A stretch of 43,504 bases of DNA from an uncultured Oscillospiraceae bacterium (GCA_902492895.1 CABUNG010000023.1:1-43504), one strand, 5' to 3'. Positions 13,461 to 23,115 are shown, counted from the stretch's first letter. Notes: a model not told the origin generated them from the letters alone. A program made the numbers and translations.

Positions 13461-14429
13461 ATGGCAACCACATATTCGGTATCTCTCGCGCAAATCATAA
13501 AGGAAGTCGGGCTGGAAACGGTGTTCATGCCGGCCAGCCCCGAGGAACTGCTGGTAACCTGCTGCGACGTCAACCGTCCGGGTCTGGCCTTGGGCGGATA
13601 CTACGACTATTTCGACAGCGACCGTGTCCAGGTGCTTGGCAAGAGCGAACACGGCTTTCTGGAGGCGCTCGCGCCCTCGCTGCGGGCGGACCGGCTGGAA
13701 CAGCTCGTGTCCCGCCGCCCTCCGGCCGTGGTGGTGACGCGGAAGCTGCCCATTCTCCCCGATCTGCGGGACGCCTGCGTCAAGCACGGCGTACCGCTGC
13801 TCCATACCGGGGACACCACCTCCGGTTTCATGGCGGCGCTGATCGCGTTCCTCAACGTGCAGCTCGCTCCCCGCATCACCCGACACGGGGTGTTCGTGGA
13901 AGTGTACGGCGAGGGTATTCTGCTCGCAGGGGACAGCGGCGTCGGCAAAAGCGAGACGGCCATCGAGCTTGTCAAGCGCGGACACCGCCTGATCGCGGAC
14001 GACGCGGTGGAGATCCGCCGGGTTTCGGCCAAAACGCTCGTCGGCTCCGCTCCGGACAATATCCGCCATTTCATCGAGCTGCGGGGCATCGGCATCGTCA
14101 ATGCCCGCCGCATCTTCGGTATGGGTGCCGTCAAGGTGACGGAGAAAATCGATATGGTGGTCCAGCTCGAGCAGTGGGACAATGAAAAGGTATACGACCG
14201 CATGGGGCTCGACAGCGAATACGCCGATATTCTCGGCATCACCGTTCCCATGCTGACCATTCCGGTCAAGCCGGGCCGGAACCTCGCCATCATCATCGAG
14301 GTGGCGGCCATGAACAACCGTCAGAAAAAGATGGGATACAACGCGGCGCAGGAGCTGATGCACAACCTCGGTATGGACGACCAGGCGCCGCCCCCTCCCG
14401 AAGTTCAGACCGAATGGGAGCAATTCTAA
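13461..14429 (+). CDS. hprK: HPr kinase/phosphorylase
   Basis: 322 residues from the ATG at 13461, which gives the usual N-terminus; an ATG at 13398 with AGGA would add 21 residues but lies too near the promoter. The enzyme phosphorylates and dephosphorylates Ser46 of HPr, setting carbon catabolite control through CcpA. The C-terminal kinase domain shows the catalytic RHG (His142), Walker A GDSGVGKS (157-164), RGHRLIADD and the family signature ELRGIGIVNARR (206-217). The length is near the typical 310. First gene of a run of conserved genes on the same strand; the PHP gene follows after 19 bases. Proximity to a ROK glucokinase and pfkA fits a sugar-control neighbourhood. Confidence 0.96.
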   Translation: MATTYSVSLAQIIKEVGLETVFMPASPEELLVTCCDVNRPGLALGGYYDYFDSDRVQVLGKSEHGFLEALAPSLRADRLEQLVSRRPPAVVVTRKLPILPDLRDACVKHGVPLLHTGDTTSGFMAALIAFLNVQLAPRITRHGVFVEVYGEGILLAGDSGVGKSETAIELVKRGHRLIADDAVEIRRVSAKTLVGSAPDNIRHFIELRGIGIVNARRIFGMGAVKVTEKIDMVVQLEQWDNEKVYDRMGLDSEYADILGITVPMLTIPVKPGRNLAIIIEVAAMNNRQKKMGYNAAQELMHNLGMDDQAPPPPEVQTEWEQF

Positions 14430-14448
14430 ATCAAAGGAGCCCCGGCGC

Positions 14449-15177
14449 ATGAACACACTCTCCCGCGTGATAGCGGATCTGCACTGCCACACCATCGCCT
14501 CCACCCATGCCTACAGCACGGTGACCGAGCTGGCCCGCGCGGCGGCCGAACAGCATCTGCTGGCCATCGCCTGTACCGACCACGGCGTGGGCGCCCCCGA
14601 TTCCCCCCACATCTGGCACTTCGGGAATATGGACGCCCTGCCGGACCGCATCGCGGGCGTGCGGGTGCTGCGGGGCGTGGAAGCGAACGTGATGGATTTC
14701 GACGGCCGCATCGACATGCCGACCGACCGACTCCGGCAGCTCGAGCTCGTCATTGCTTCGATGCATCTGAGCGTGCTGGCGCCGGGCAGTGTCGAGGCCT
14801 GTACGGCGGCTTATCTCGCTCTGGCGGAGAATCCGGACGTGGATATTATCGGGCATTCGGGCACCCCGGTCTTCGCCTATGACTATGAGGCGGTGATCCC
14901 GGCCTTTGGCCGGAACGGCAAGGTGGTGGAGATCAACGAAAACACCTTCCGCGCCCGGGCGGATTCGGCGGAAAACTGCCGGAAGATCGCGGCGCTCTGC
15001 AAACGCTACGGCGTGCGGGTGGCGCTCGATTCGGACGCGCATTTCCACGAATATGTGGGCCAGGTGCCCCGCTGTCTCCATTTGCTGCGGGAGCTGGAGT
15101 TCCCGCCTGAGCTCGTCATCAACGGCAGCGAGGACGCGTTCCGGGCTTTCCTCATGGAAAAGGGCCTCTCTTTATAA
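14449..15177 (+). CDS. PHP-domain phosphatase/phosphoesterase (YcdX-like)
   Basis: 242 residues, AAAGGAG nine bases before the ATG. The PHP metal site is visible: DLHCHT (motif 1), CTDHG (motif 2), GVEAN, ASMH, GHSG and DSDAH with the final H; all histidines and acids of the trinuclear site are present. Members act as phosphatases on small substrates and are related to E. coli YcdX. In many Clostridia this gene lies between hprK and murB/rapZ as here, but its substrate is not known. In the operon after hprK, 19 bases apart. Confidence 0.9.
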   Translation: MNTLSRVIADLHCHTIASTHAYSTVTELARAAAEQHLLAIACTDHGVGAPDSPHIWHFGNMDALPDRIAGVRVLRGVEANVMDFDGRIDMPTDRLRQLELVIASMHLSVLAPGSVEACTAAYLALAENPDVDIIGHSGTPVFAYDYEAVIPAFGRNGKVVEINENTFRARADSAENCRKIAALCKRYGVRVALDSDAHFHEYVGQVPRCLHLLRELEFPPELVINGSEDAFRAFLMEKGLSL

Positions 15178-15231
15178 ACGCCGAACCGGGGCCACAGCCC
15201 CTAAAACATACAGCGAGAAAGGGTTTTTCAT

Positions 15232-16188
15232 ATGTACACAATCGGTATCGATCTCGGAGGAACCAATATCAAGGCGGGGGTTGTGGACGGCGGCTATCAC
15301 ATCGTCGGCACCGCCAAATGCAAAACCGCGCTGCCCCGGTCGGCGGACGCCATCGTCGACGACATGGCCCGGATGGCGAGGGAGGCCGCGGCGGATGCAG
15401 GCATCCGGATGGACGAAGTCGCCTACATCGGCATCGGCAGCCCCGGAACCTGCAACGGGGATACGGGCATTGTGGAATACGCGAACAATCTGCGGTTCGA
15501 AAACGTTCCCCTGCGCCAGATGATGCATGAGCGGCTGGGACTCGACATATACATTGAAAACGACGCGAATGCCGCCGCCCTGGGCGAGGCGCTCGCGGGC
15601 GCCGCCAAAGGCGCGCAGAGCTGCGTGTGCATCACCCTTGGCACCGGTGTCGGCGGCGGCATCATCATCGACGGCAAAATCTACGGCGGCTTCAACTTCG
15701 CGGGCGCCGAGCTCGGGCATATCGTCATCAACGTCGACGGGGAGCTGTGCACCTGCGGCCGTCACGGCTGCTGGGAGGCGTACGCTTCGGCTACGGCTTT
15801 GATCCGCCAGACCCGTCAGGCCATGGTGGCGCATAGCGAAAGCGCCATGTGGAGGATCGCGGGCACCCTCGACCAGGTGGACGGCCGGACGGCGTTCGAC
15901 GCCATGCGGGCGGGGGACGCTGTGGGGCAGAAGGTCGTGGAACGGTATATTCAGTATATCGCCTGCGGCCTGATCAACGTCATCAACATCTTCCAGCCCG
16001 AGGTGCTGTGCATCGGCGGCGGGATCTGCAAGGAGGGCGACACCCTTCTGAAGCCCCTGGAAGCCCACATCTCCCGGGAACGCTACAGCAAATTCAGCAC
16101 CCATCAGACCCGACTGTGCGTCGCGACGCTCGGCAACGACGCGGGCATCATCGGCGCGGCGAATCTGCGGGACGCGACGTCCCATTGA
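15232..16188 (+). CDS. ROK-family glucokinase
   Basis: 318 residues. Phosphorylates glucose (or a related hexose) with ATP at the entry to glycolysis. The N-terminal phosphate loop is IGIDLGGTNIKAGVVD, the catalytic base region is IENDANAAALGE (Asp in ND), and the ROK zinc motif is CTCGRHGCWEAYAS, with the three cysteines. There is no N-terminal DNA-binding domain, so it is an enzyme and not a ROK repressor. It lies 54 bases after the PHP gene and 27 before murB. The glucokinase assignment fits length and motif; N-acetylhexosamine kinases look alike. Confidence 0.9.
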   Translation: MYTIGIDLGGTNIKAGVVDGGYHIVGTAKCKTALPRSADAIVDDMARMAREAAADAGIRMDEVAYIGIGSPGTCNGDTGIVEYANNLRFENVPLRQMMHERLGLDIYIENDANAAALGEALAGAAKGAQSCVCITLGTGVGGGIIIDGKIYGGFNFAGAELGHIVINVDGELCTCGRHGCWEAYASATALIRQTRQAMVAHSESAMWRIAGTLDQVDGRTAFDAMRAGDAVGQKVVERYIQYIACGLINVINIFQPEVLCIGGGICKEGDTLLKPLEAHISRERYSKFSTHQTRLCVATLGNDAGIIGAANLRDATSH

Positions 16189-16215
16189 GGGTGCGGTGAC
16201 TATACGAGTAGGAGA

Positions 16216-17139
16216 ATGCCTGTGCAGCTGACACAATTGGCGGAGGAATTCCGGGCCCTGGGATATCCGGCGGCGGAGGGGGAATCCATGGCCGCCCACA
16301 CATCGTTTAAAATCGGCGGCCCGGCGGATCTGTTCGTGACGGTGCCGGACGGCGATTCCGCCGCCGCGGTTCTCGTCCGCTGCCGTACGGCCGGGGTGCC
16401 GGTGATGGTTATGGGAAACGGGACCAATCTCTTGGTCAGCGACGCAGGCATCGAGGGCGTGGTGCTGAAAATCGAGACCGAAACCCCGCCCGTCCTCTGC
16501 AAAGAGGCCGGCGTGGTCTGTCCGGCTGGCCTGCCGGTCAAAAAGCTCTGTCTATTTGCCCGGGAACACGGGCTGTCAGGGCTGGAATTCGCCTTCGGCA
16601 TTCCGGGCACGGTCGGGGGCGGCGTGTATATGAACGCGGGCGCCTATGGCGGCCAAATGTCCGATGTACTAGAAAGCGTCCGGATCGTCACCCGCTCGGG
16701 TGAATGGGAAGAGCTGCGGGCGGAGGAACTCGAGCTCGGCTACCGCCGCAGCGTGCTGATGGAAACCGGCGGTGTGGTCGTGGAGGCACGGTTTTGCCTG
16801 ACGCCGGATAAGCGGGAGGACATCGCCGCCCGCATGGAGGATTTCCTGTCCCGCCGCCGGGACAAACAGCCCCTCGAATATCCGAGCGCGGGCAGCTTTT
16901 TCAAACGGCCTCCCGGACATTTTGCCGGGACCCTGATCGAGTCCTGCGGGCTCAAAGGGGCGCGGGTCGGCGGGGCCCAGATCAGCGAAAAGCACGCCGG
17001 TTTCCTCATCAATGCCGGAGGCGCGACCTGTGCGGACGTGCTGCGCCTTTCGGAGCGGGTACAGAAGACCGTGCTGGACACATGCGGCGTGCGGCTGGAG
17101 CCGGAGGTCCGGCCGGTCGGCCGGGGAATGTCCCGCTGA
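16216..17139 (+). CDS. murB: UDP-N-acetylenolpyruvoylglucosamine reductase
   Basis: 307 residues from the ATG at 16216; the GTG at 16222 is better spaced from GTAGGAG and may be the real start. MurB reduces the enolpyruvyl group with NADPH and FAD to give UDP-N-acetylmuramate, the second committed step of peptidoglycan synthesis. Seen: HTSFKIGGPADLF, the FAD loop MGNGTNLLVSD, GLEFAFGIPGTVGGGVYMNAGAYGG, YRRS, YPSAGSFFKRP (catalytic Ser) and the terminal LEPEVRPVG (catalytic Glu). It is type II (no extra loop), as usual for Firmicutes. It precedes rapZ and whiA, a conserved order. Confidence 0.96.
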   Translation: MPVQLTQLAEEFRALGYPAAEGESMAAHTSFKIGGPADLFVTVPDGDSAAAVLVRCRTAGVPVMVMGNGTNLLVSDAGIEGVVLKIETETPPVLCKEAGVVCPAGLPVKKLCLFAREHGLSGLEFAFGIPGTVGGGVYMNAGAYGGQMSDVLESVRIVTRSGEWEELRAEELELGYRRSVLMETGGVVVEARFCLTPDKREDIAARMEDFLSRRRDKQPLEYPSAGSFFKRPPGHFAGTLIESCGLKGARVGGAQISEKHAGFLINAGGATCADVLRLSERVQKTVLDTCGVRLEPEVRPVGRGMSR

Positions 17140-17269
17140 AAAGGGCGGAGCCGCATGAGGCCGTCCGGCTCCGGTGATGGGTTGGATTCGACAGATATCT
17201 GTTTTTTACGGCGGGATATATGCTGCGTGGATTGCATCGGCGGCGTACGGGAAAGAGTGGAGGTTCAGC

Positions 17270-18130
17270 ATGGAATTTGTGATTGTAACCGGGCTGTCCG
17301 GCGCGGGAAAATCCCGCGCGGTAGACGCGCTCGAGGATATTGGGTTTTACTGTGTGGACAATATGCCGCCTACGCTGCTGCCGAAATTCGCGGAGCTGTG
17401 CATGCAGTCGCAGAACAAGCTGTCCAAAGTCGCCATCGTGATGGATGTGCGGGGCGGCGAGCTGTTCAACGACCTGTTTGACGGCCTGGACGATCTCAAA
17501 CGGCAGTGCGGCGATTACAAGATCTTGTTCCTCGAATGCGACGATCAGGTGCTGGCCCGGCGGTATAAAGAGACGAGACGGCAGCATCCGCTGGCCTCGG
17601 CGAACGACAATTCCGTGCTCAAGGCCATCGCGGCCGAGCGTCTGCTGCTGAAGCCTGTGCGGGCCCGCACCGATTATCTGGTCGATACCTCCCATCTGTC
17701 CACTTCACAGCTCAAAGAGAGGATCACCGCGCTGTTTATGGGGGATTCGTCCCAGGCCATGACGATCCAGTGCATGTCCTTCGGATTCAAATACGGCTAT
17801 CCGGCCGAGGCCGATCTCGTAATGGATGTGCGCTGCCTGCCCAATCCGTTTTATGTGGACGAGCTCAAACACCAGACCGGTCTGGACCAGTCGGTGCGCG
17901 CTTTTGTGCTCGACCGGGACGAGACGCGGGGATTTCAGAAACGGCTGTACGATCTCATCGATTATCTGATTCCCCTGTACTGCAACGAGGGCAAGAGCCA
18001 GCTCGTCATCGCCATCGGCTGCACGGGCGGCAAACACCGTTCGGTGACGCTGACCGAGGAACTGGCGAAGCATATTGCCGACGGCGGACACCGTGTAATC
18101 GTGAACCATCGGGATATCGCCAAGCTTTGA
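17270..18130 (+). CDS. rapZ: RapZ/YvcJ family nucleotide-binding protein
   Basis: 286 residues from the ATG at 17270, which has GTGGAGG seven bases upstream; a longer frame from 17174 has no such site. N-terminal P-loop domain: VTGLSGAGKS (Walker A, residues 8-15) and GFYCVDNMPP. C-terminal domain: SFGFKYGYPAEADLVMDVR, LPNPFYV and IAIGCTGGKHRSV. In E. coli RapZ steers degradation of the GlmZ small RNA; in Bacillus the orthologue YvcJ hydrolyses nucleotides and affects competence. Between murB and whiA, 15 bases from the latter. Confidence 0.95.
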   Translation: MEFVIVTGLSGAGKSRAVDALEDIGFYCVDNMPPTLLPKFAELCMQSQNKLSKVAIVMDVRGGELFNDLFDGLDDLKRQCGDYKILFLECDDQVLARRYKETRRQHPLASANDNSVLKAIAAERLLLKPVRARTDYLVDTSHLSTSQLKERITALFMGDSSQAMTIQCMSFGFKYGYPAEADLVMDVRCLPNPFYVDELKHQTGLDQSVRAFVLDRDETRGFQKRLYDLIDYLIPLYCNEGKSQLVIAIGCTGGKHRSVTLTEELAKHIADGGHRVIVNHRDIAKL

Positions 18131-18145
18131 AAGGCGGGGGAAATC

Positions 18146-19033
18146 GTGTCCTTTTCATCGGATGTAAAAACGGAACTGGCCGAACTCCGGGAAGAACGCG
18201 CCTGCTGCCGGACGGCGGAAGCCTACGGCATGGCGGAGTTCGGCCACGCTTTTTCCTCCTTCGGCGTATCCCTGCAGACGGAAAATGAGACGGTGGCCCG
18301 CTTGTACGCCGAGCTGCTCGGGGAGAGCGGACAAGCCTCCCTAGCGATAACAGAAGGAAAAGGGCTGTGCACGGCCGCGGCCGCGGGACCGGACGACCGG
18401 CTGCGGATCCTCAGCCGTTTCGGTCACGCACCCACCGACGTGGGTGTGCGCCTCAACCGGGCGAATCTCGAATGCGATCAATGCCCGGCGGCCTTTGTCC
18501 GCGGGGCCTTTTTGTCCTGCGGCACCGTGACCAATCCCGAAGCGGACTATCACCTCGAATTCAGCGTGCCCTATCTCAATTTGAGCCGGGACCTGACCAC
18601 TCTGCTGGGAGAACTCGGGCTGTCGGCCAAACAGGCGCGCCGCGGCGGCAGTTATGTCGTCTATTTCAAGGAGAGCGAGAGCATCGAGGACTGCCTGACG
18701 CTGATGGGCGCCACCGCGGCGGCCCTCGAACTCATGAGCGTCAAGATGATCAAGGATATCCGGAACAAGGCTAACCGCGTCACCAACTGCGAAAGCGCTA
18801 ACATAGATAAAACGGTCGCCGCCGCCGCGAAGCAAAACGAGGCGGTGCGGAAAATTGAGCGGACGGTGGGGCTCGAAGCCCTGCCGGAGGAGCTGCAGGA
18901 ATTGGCCCGGCTGCGGCTGGAAAATCCCGATTTGTCCCTGCGGGAACTGGGGGAGACGCTCGACCGGCCGCTCACCCGCTCGGGGGTCAACCATCGCCTG
19001 CGGCGGATTCTGGAGTTTGCGGAAAAGTTGTGA
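18146..19033 (+). CDS. whiA: WhiA sporulation/cell-division regulator homologue
   Basis: 295 residues from a GTG at 18146 after AGGCGGGGG. Order: LAGLIDADG-like N-terminal domains (SFSSDVKTELAEL to about 205, including CCRTAEAYGMAEF and FVRGAFLSCGTVTNPEADYH) and a C-terminal helix-turn-helix (LSLRELGETLDRPLTRSGVNHRLRRI). It binds DNA but the endonuclease is inactive in the family. In Bacillus WhiA influences cell division and chromosome segregation, and in Streptomyces sporulation. It follows rapZ as in most Firmicutes. Confidence 0.95.
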   Translation: MSFSSDVKTELAELREERACCRTAEAYGMAEFGHAFSSFGVSLQTENETVARLYAELLGESGQASLAITEGKGLCTAAAAGPDDRLRILSRFGHAPTDVGVRLNRANLECDQCPAAFVRGAFLSCGTVTNPEADYHLEFSVPYLNLSRDLTTLLGELGLSAKQARRGGSYVVYFKESESIEDCLTLMGATAAALELMSVKMIKDIRNKANRVTNCESANIDKTVAAAAKQNEAVRKIERTVGLEALPEELQELARLRLENPDLSLRELGETLDRPLTRSGVNHRLRRILEFAEKL

Positions 19034-19040
19034 TTATCGT

Positions 19041-19607
19041 ATGAAACGGAAGGTGCGGCCGGGATCCCGGACGAGCCGCGTGCGGAACTGGGCCGTCGGG
19101 ATGCGGCGCCGGACTGCAGCCCTCTACCTGGCGTTGAAGCGGAAAGATACCCCTCTGCCGGCCAAGCTTCTGGCGGCGGTCACGGTCGGGTACGCGCTGT
19201 CGCCCATCGATCTGATACCGGATTTTATCCCGATACTCGGCTATCTCGACGATCTGTTTCTGCTCCCGCTCCTCGCGGCGTTGACCATCCGATGCATTCC
19301 GGGGCCGCTCTTTGCAGAATGCGAGCGCCAGGCGGAAGGCATGTGGGAAGACGGCAAGCCCAAAAGATGGATATACGCCCTGCCGATCATCGGAATCTGG
19401 CTGCTGTTGCTGGCAGCGGCTGGTGTTTTTCTTCTGAAAGGAGGGAAGGCGGATGGCCTTTGTACATCTGCACGTCCACAGCGAATACAGCCTGCTCGAC
19501 GGCGCCTGCCGTCTCCCGGGCCTGGTGGCCCGGGCCGCGGCGCTCGGGCAGAAGGCTGTCGCCGTCACCGATCACGGGGTGATGTACGGCCTGGTGGAGT
19601 TCTATAA
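19041..19607 (+). CDS. YkvA-family membrane protein (DUF1232)
   Basis: 188 residues from the ATG at 19041, seven bases after the whiA stop. The DUF1232 core is clear: AVTVGYALSPIDLIPDFIPI and LGYLDDLFLLPL, followed by a membrane segment (IYALPIIGIWLLLLAAAGVF). The ribosome site is poor. The frame stays open 155 bases into dnaE, so the last 50 or so residues are encoded by DNA that also encodes the start of DnaE; they are Arg/Gly/Pro-rich and unlike the family. Either the overlap is real or a stop was lost. The family is of unknown function. Confidence 0.75.
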   Translation: MKRKVRPGSRTSRVRNWAVGMRRRTAALYLALKRKDTPLPAKLLAAVTVGYALSPIDLIPDFIPILGYLDDLFLLPLLAALTIRCIPGPLFAECERQAEGMWEDGKPKRWIYALPIIGIWLLLLAAAGVFLLKGGKADGLCTSARPQRIQPARRRLPSPGPGGPGRGARAEGCRRHRSRGDVRPGGVL

Positions 19608-22600
19608 AGAGGCGAAAAAAGCTGGAATCAAGCCGATTCTCGGCTGTGAGGCTTACGTGGCCGCCCGCACCCGGTTCGATAAGGTGCACGGGACCGACAG
19701 CGAGCACGCCCATCTCGTCCTCCTGTGCGAAAACGAGACGGGGTATCAAAACCTGGTGCGGATGATGTCCTCCGCCTTCACGGAAGGATTCTACGGCAGG
19801 CCCCGGGTGGACCGCGAGCTGCTGCGGGAGTATCACGAGGGGTTGATCGCTCTCTCCGCCTGCCTCGCAGGGGAGATCCCGCGGTCGCTTACCAGGGGGG
19901 ACTACGACGGGGCCAAACGGATCGCCCTCGAATATCGGGATATATTCGGCGAGGGGAACTTTTTCCTGGAGCTGCAGGACCACGGGCTGGAGGAGCAGCG
20001 GGCCATCAGTCCCCAGATTATCCGGCTGTCGAAGGAAACCGGGATCCCGCTCGTCTGCACCAACGACGCGCATTATCTGACCAAAGAGGATGCGCAGATG
20101 CAGAAGGTGCTCATCTGCATCCAGACCAATACCACGGTGGACGAACCCAATCCCATGGCCTTTGAGACGGAGGAGTTTTATCTCAAATCGGAGGAGGAGA
20201 TGCGGGCGCTTTTTCCGGATATCCCGGAGGCGTTCGACAACACCGCGGCCATCGCGGAGCGGTGCCAGGTCGAGTTGACCTTCGGCAAGACCCAGCTGCC
20301 CCGCTTCGACGCGCCCGGGGGAGACAGCGCGGCCTATTTCCGTCAGCGCTGCTTCGAGGGCCTTCACCGGCATTACGGGGAGCATCCGGATCCGGCCATC
20401 GTGGAACGGCTGGAGTACGAGCTGGCCACCGTAGAAAAAATGGGATATGTGGATTACTATTTGATCGTGCACGATTTTGTCCAGTACGCGAAGGACCACG
20501 ATATTCCGGTGGGGCCGGGGCGCGGTTCGGGGGCCGGGAGCCTGTGCGCCTACTGCATCGGCATCACGGGCATTGATCCGATCAAATACAATCTGCTGTT
20601 CGAACGGTTCCTCAACCCCGAACGGGTGAGCATGCCCGATTTCGATATCGATTTCTGCAACGAAAAGCGCCAGCAGGTCATCGATTATGTCATCGGTAAA
20701 TACGGATCCGACCATGTGGCGCAGATCGTCACCTTCGGGACCATGGCGGCGAGGGCTGCGATCCGGGACGTGGCGCGGGCGCTGGGGCTGCCTTACGCAT
20801 TGGCGGACACGGCGGCCAAGCAGGTGCCCTGGGAACTGAACATGACCCTGGATAAGGCGCTTTCCCAGTCCAAGGTCCTGCGGGAGCAATATGAAAGCGA
20901 CACCCAGATCCGGGAACTCATCGACATGGCCCGCAAGGTGGAGGGCATGCCCCGCCATGCCTCCACCCACGCCGCGGGCGTGGTCATCACCGCGAAGCCG
21001 GTGCGGGAATACGTGCCGCTCTGCCTCAACGGGGATTCCGTCGCCACGCAGTATACCATGGGAATCCTCGAAGAGCTGGGCCTGCTGAAGATGGATTTTC
21101 TGGGCCTGCGGAACCTGACCGTCATCGCCGACGCGGTCGACATGATCCGCCGCAAAAAGCCGGATTTTGCCATCGAAGATATCCCGCTGGACGCTCCGGA
21201 GGTTTACCGGATGATGTCCCTGGCCAACAGCGACGGGGTGTTTCAATACGAATCCCCCGGCATGAAGCGGGTGCTCTATCAGCTGAAGCCCGATCGGTTT
21301 GAGGATCTGGTGGCGGTGACGGCCCTGTTCCGTCCGGGTCCGATGGATTCGATTCCGAAATATATCCACAACCGTCACCATCCCGAAGAGGTGCGGTATC
21401 TCCACCCGTCCTTGGAACCGATCCTGAACGTGACCTACGGCTGTATCGTGTATCAGGAGCAGGTCATGCAGATTTTCCGCGAGCTCGCGGGGTATTCCTT
21501 CGGCCGGGCCGACGTGGTCCGCCGCGCCATGTCCAAGAAAAAGCACGATGTCATGCAGCGGGAACGGGAAATCTTCCTCCACGGGCTGACCGATGAAGAG
21601 GGGACGGTCGTGGTGGAGGGCTGCGCACGCCGCGGCATTCCCGAGGATGTGGCGGTTGCGGTCTTCGACGACATGGCGTCCTTCGCTTCCTACGCCTTCA
21701 ACAAATCCCATGCGGCCGCCTATGCGACTGTGTCCTATCAGACTGCGTACCTCAAATGCTTCTATCCGCAGGAATACATGGCGGCCTTGCTGACGAGCGT
21801 ATTCGATTCGGGCAAGGTGGCCGGGTATATCGGGGAATGCGAGCGGCTGCGCATCCCGGTGCTGCCGCCGTCGGTCAACGAGAGCGTTTCCGCTTTCACC
21901 GCGGCGGACGGCCATATCCGGTTCGGTCTGCTGGCGGTGAAAAACCTCGGGAGGGGACTCATCGCGGAACTAGTCAAGGAGCGGGAAGAAAACGGCCTTT
22001 TCCGCAGTTTTTACGATTTCTGCCGTCGCATGTCCGCCTATCGCGAATTCAACCGGCGGGCGCTTGAAAGCCTGATCAAGTGCGGTTCTCTCGACGGACT
22101 GGGGGCCAACCGGCGGCAGATGCTGGAATCCTCCGACACGGTGCTCAAAACCCTGGACGATCAGAACCGCCGCAACCTGGCGGGGCAGCTTGGTTTCTTC
22201 GATGATCCGGACACCTCGTTCATGGCGGAGCCTGCCCTGCCTGCGGTGGATGAAATGCCGTATGACGAGCTGCTGGCGATGGAAAAAGAGGTCTCCGGCA
22301 TGTATTTGACCGGCAACCCGATGAAACCCTATACCGCCCTGCACGGGCGGATGAAGGCGGCCCGAACCGACCGGATCGCGGCCGCCTTCGAGGACGATCT
22401 GGATGAGGGAGCGGCCGAGTACGCCGATGGGGATACGGTCCTGCTTCTCGGTATGCTCTCCTCGGTGCAGGTCAAGGCCACCCGCGGGGGCGCGCAGATG
22501 GCGTATGCCGTTCTCGAAGACATGTACAGCTCCATCGAGCTGGTGATTTTCCCCAAAGCCCTAGCGCAGTGCGCGCATATTCTGCAAAACGGACGCGTCG

Positions 22601-23016
22601 TGGTCGTACGGGGACGGATCAGTGTCCGGGAGGATGAGGATCCCAAGATTCTCGTCAACCGCTTGGATGAGGCCCCGCCGCCCGACGCTCTGCCCACGCC
22701 GATCCCGGGGCTGACGGGGTCTTCCGCGCCGCCGGCGTCAAGTTCTCCTCCGCCCGCCCGGTCTCCGGACGGACGCCGGCTTCCGTCCGCCCGGCACGGC
22801 CTCTACCTGCGAGTGCCGTCCTCCGATTCCGGGGAATGGAAACGGGCGCGTCTGGTGATACGGGTATTCGACGGGGAGGAGCCGCTTTATCTCCGTTTTG
22901 CGGATTCCGGCAAATTGGTGAGGGCTCCCCATACCCTTTGGGTGAACGTTAACGATGTGATGATAGGCGAGCTGAGAGCCATTTTGGGCGCGGAAAATGT
23001 CGCTTTGGTGGACTAG
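19453..23016 (+). CDS. dnaE: DNA polymerase III alpha subunit
   Basis: 1187 residues, start ATG after AAAGGAGGGAAGG. Replicative DNA polymerase of the C family, DnaE type (no built-in DnaQ-like exonuclease as PolC has). N-terminal PHP domain begins FVHLHVHSEYSLLDGA; the palm holds MPDFDIDF (catalytic Asp398 and Asp400) and KMDFLGL (about Asp548); later GPGRGSGAGSLCAYC, FNKSHAAAYATVSYQTAYLK (tandem HhH and beta-binding region) and an OB fold (VLLLGMLSSVQVKATRGGAQMAY). The last 110 residues begin with a Pro/Ser-rich linker, then a short domain. In Firmicutes DnaE usually works with PolC. Next to pfkA, a common order in Clostridia. Confidence 0.96.
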   Translation: MAFVHLHVHSEYSLLDGACRLPGLVARAAALGQKAVAVTDHGVMYGLVEFYKEAKKAGIKPILGCEAYVAARTRFDKVHGTDSEHAHLVLLCENETGYQNLVRMMSSAFTEGFYGRPRVDRELLREYHEGLIALSACLAGEIPRSLTRGDYDGAKRIALEYRDIFGEGNFFLELQDHGLEEQRAISPQIIRLSKETGIPLVCTNDAHYLTKEDAQMQKVLICIQTNTTVDEPNPMAFETEEFYLKSEEEMRALFPDIPEAFDNTAAIAERCQVELTFGKTQLPRFDAPGGDSAAYFRQRCFEGLHRHYGEHPDPAIVERLEYELATVEKMGYVDYYLIVHDFVQYAKDHDIPVGPGRGSGAGSLCAYCIGITGIDPIKYNLLFERFLNPERVSMPDFDIDFCNEKRQQVIDYVIGKYGSDHVAQIVTFGTMAARAAIRDVARALGLPYALADTAAKQVPWELNMTLDKALSQSKVLREQYESDTQIRELIDMARKVEGMPRHASTHAAGVVITAKPVREYVPLCLNGDSVATQYTMGILEELGLLKMDFLGLRNLTVIADAVDMIRRKKPDFAIEDIPLDAPEVYRMMSLANSDGVFQYESPGMKRVLYQLKPDRFEDLVAVTALFRPGPMDSIPKYIHNRHHPEEVRYLHPSLEPILNVTYGCIVYQEQVMQIFRELAGYSFGRADVVRRAMSKKKHDVMQREREIFLHGLTDEEGTVVVEGCARRGIPEDVAVAVFDDMASFASYAFNKSHAAAYATVSYQTAYLKCFYPQEYMAALLTSVFDSGKVAGYIGECERLRIPVLPPSVNESVSAFTAADGHIRFGLLAVKNLGRGLIAELVKEREENGLFRSFYDFCRRMSAYREFNRRALESLIKCGSLDGLGANRRQMLESSDTVLKTLDDQNRRNLAGQLGFFDDPDTSFMAEPALPAVDEMPYDELLAMEKEVSGMYLTGNPMKPYTALHGRMKAARTDRIAAAFEDDLDEGAAEYADGDTVLLLGMLSSVQVKATRGGAQMAYAVLEDMYSSIELVIFPKALAQCAHILQNGRVVVVRGRISVREDEDPKILVNRLDEAPPPDALPTPIPGLTGSSAPPASSSPPPARSPDGRRLPSARHGLYLRVPSSDSGEWKRARLVIRVFDGEEPLYLRFADSGKLVRAPHTLWVNVNDVMIGELRAILGAENVALVD

Positions 23017-23085
23017 CCCCGACAGAATTGGTGAAATGAACCGGATTTTGGACTTTTACAGGGCATTTCTCGGTAAAATCCAGAC

Positions 23086-23115
23086 TTGCACAGCGGAATA
23101 CGAGTAGTGTATAAT
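23086..23115 (+). promoter_or_regulatory. sigma-A promoter of pfkA
   Basis: TTGCAC (23086-23091), 18-base spacer, TATAAT (23110-23115). It lies in the gap after dnaE and leaves a leader of about 50 bases. Confidence 0.8.

Noticed and set aside
13374..14504. A 376-codon minus-strand frame opposite hprK
   Set aside because: Same reasoning: composition-driven shadow of a well-recognised gene.
19387..21915. An 842-codon open frame on the minus strand opposite dnaE
   Set aside because: It lies wholly antisense to a clear polymerase gene, is His/Arg/Gly-rich as expected from GC-rich codon shadows, and shows no family motif or ribosome site.
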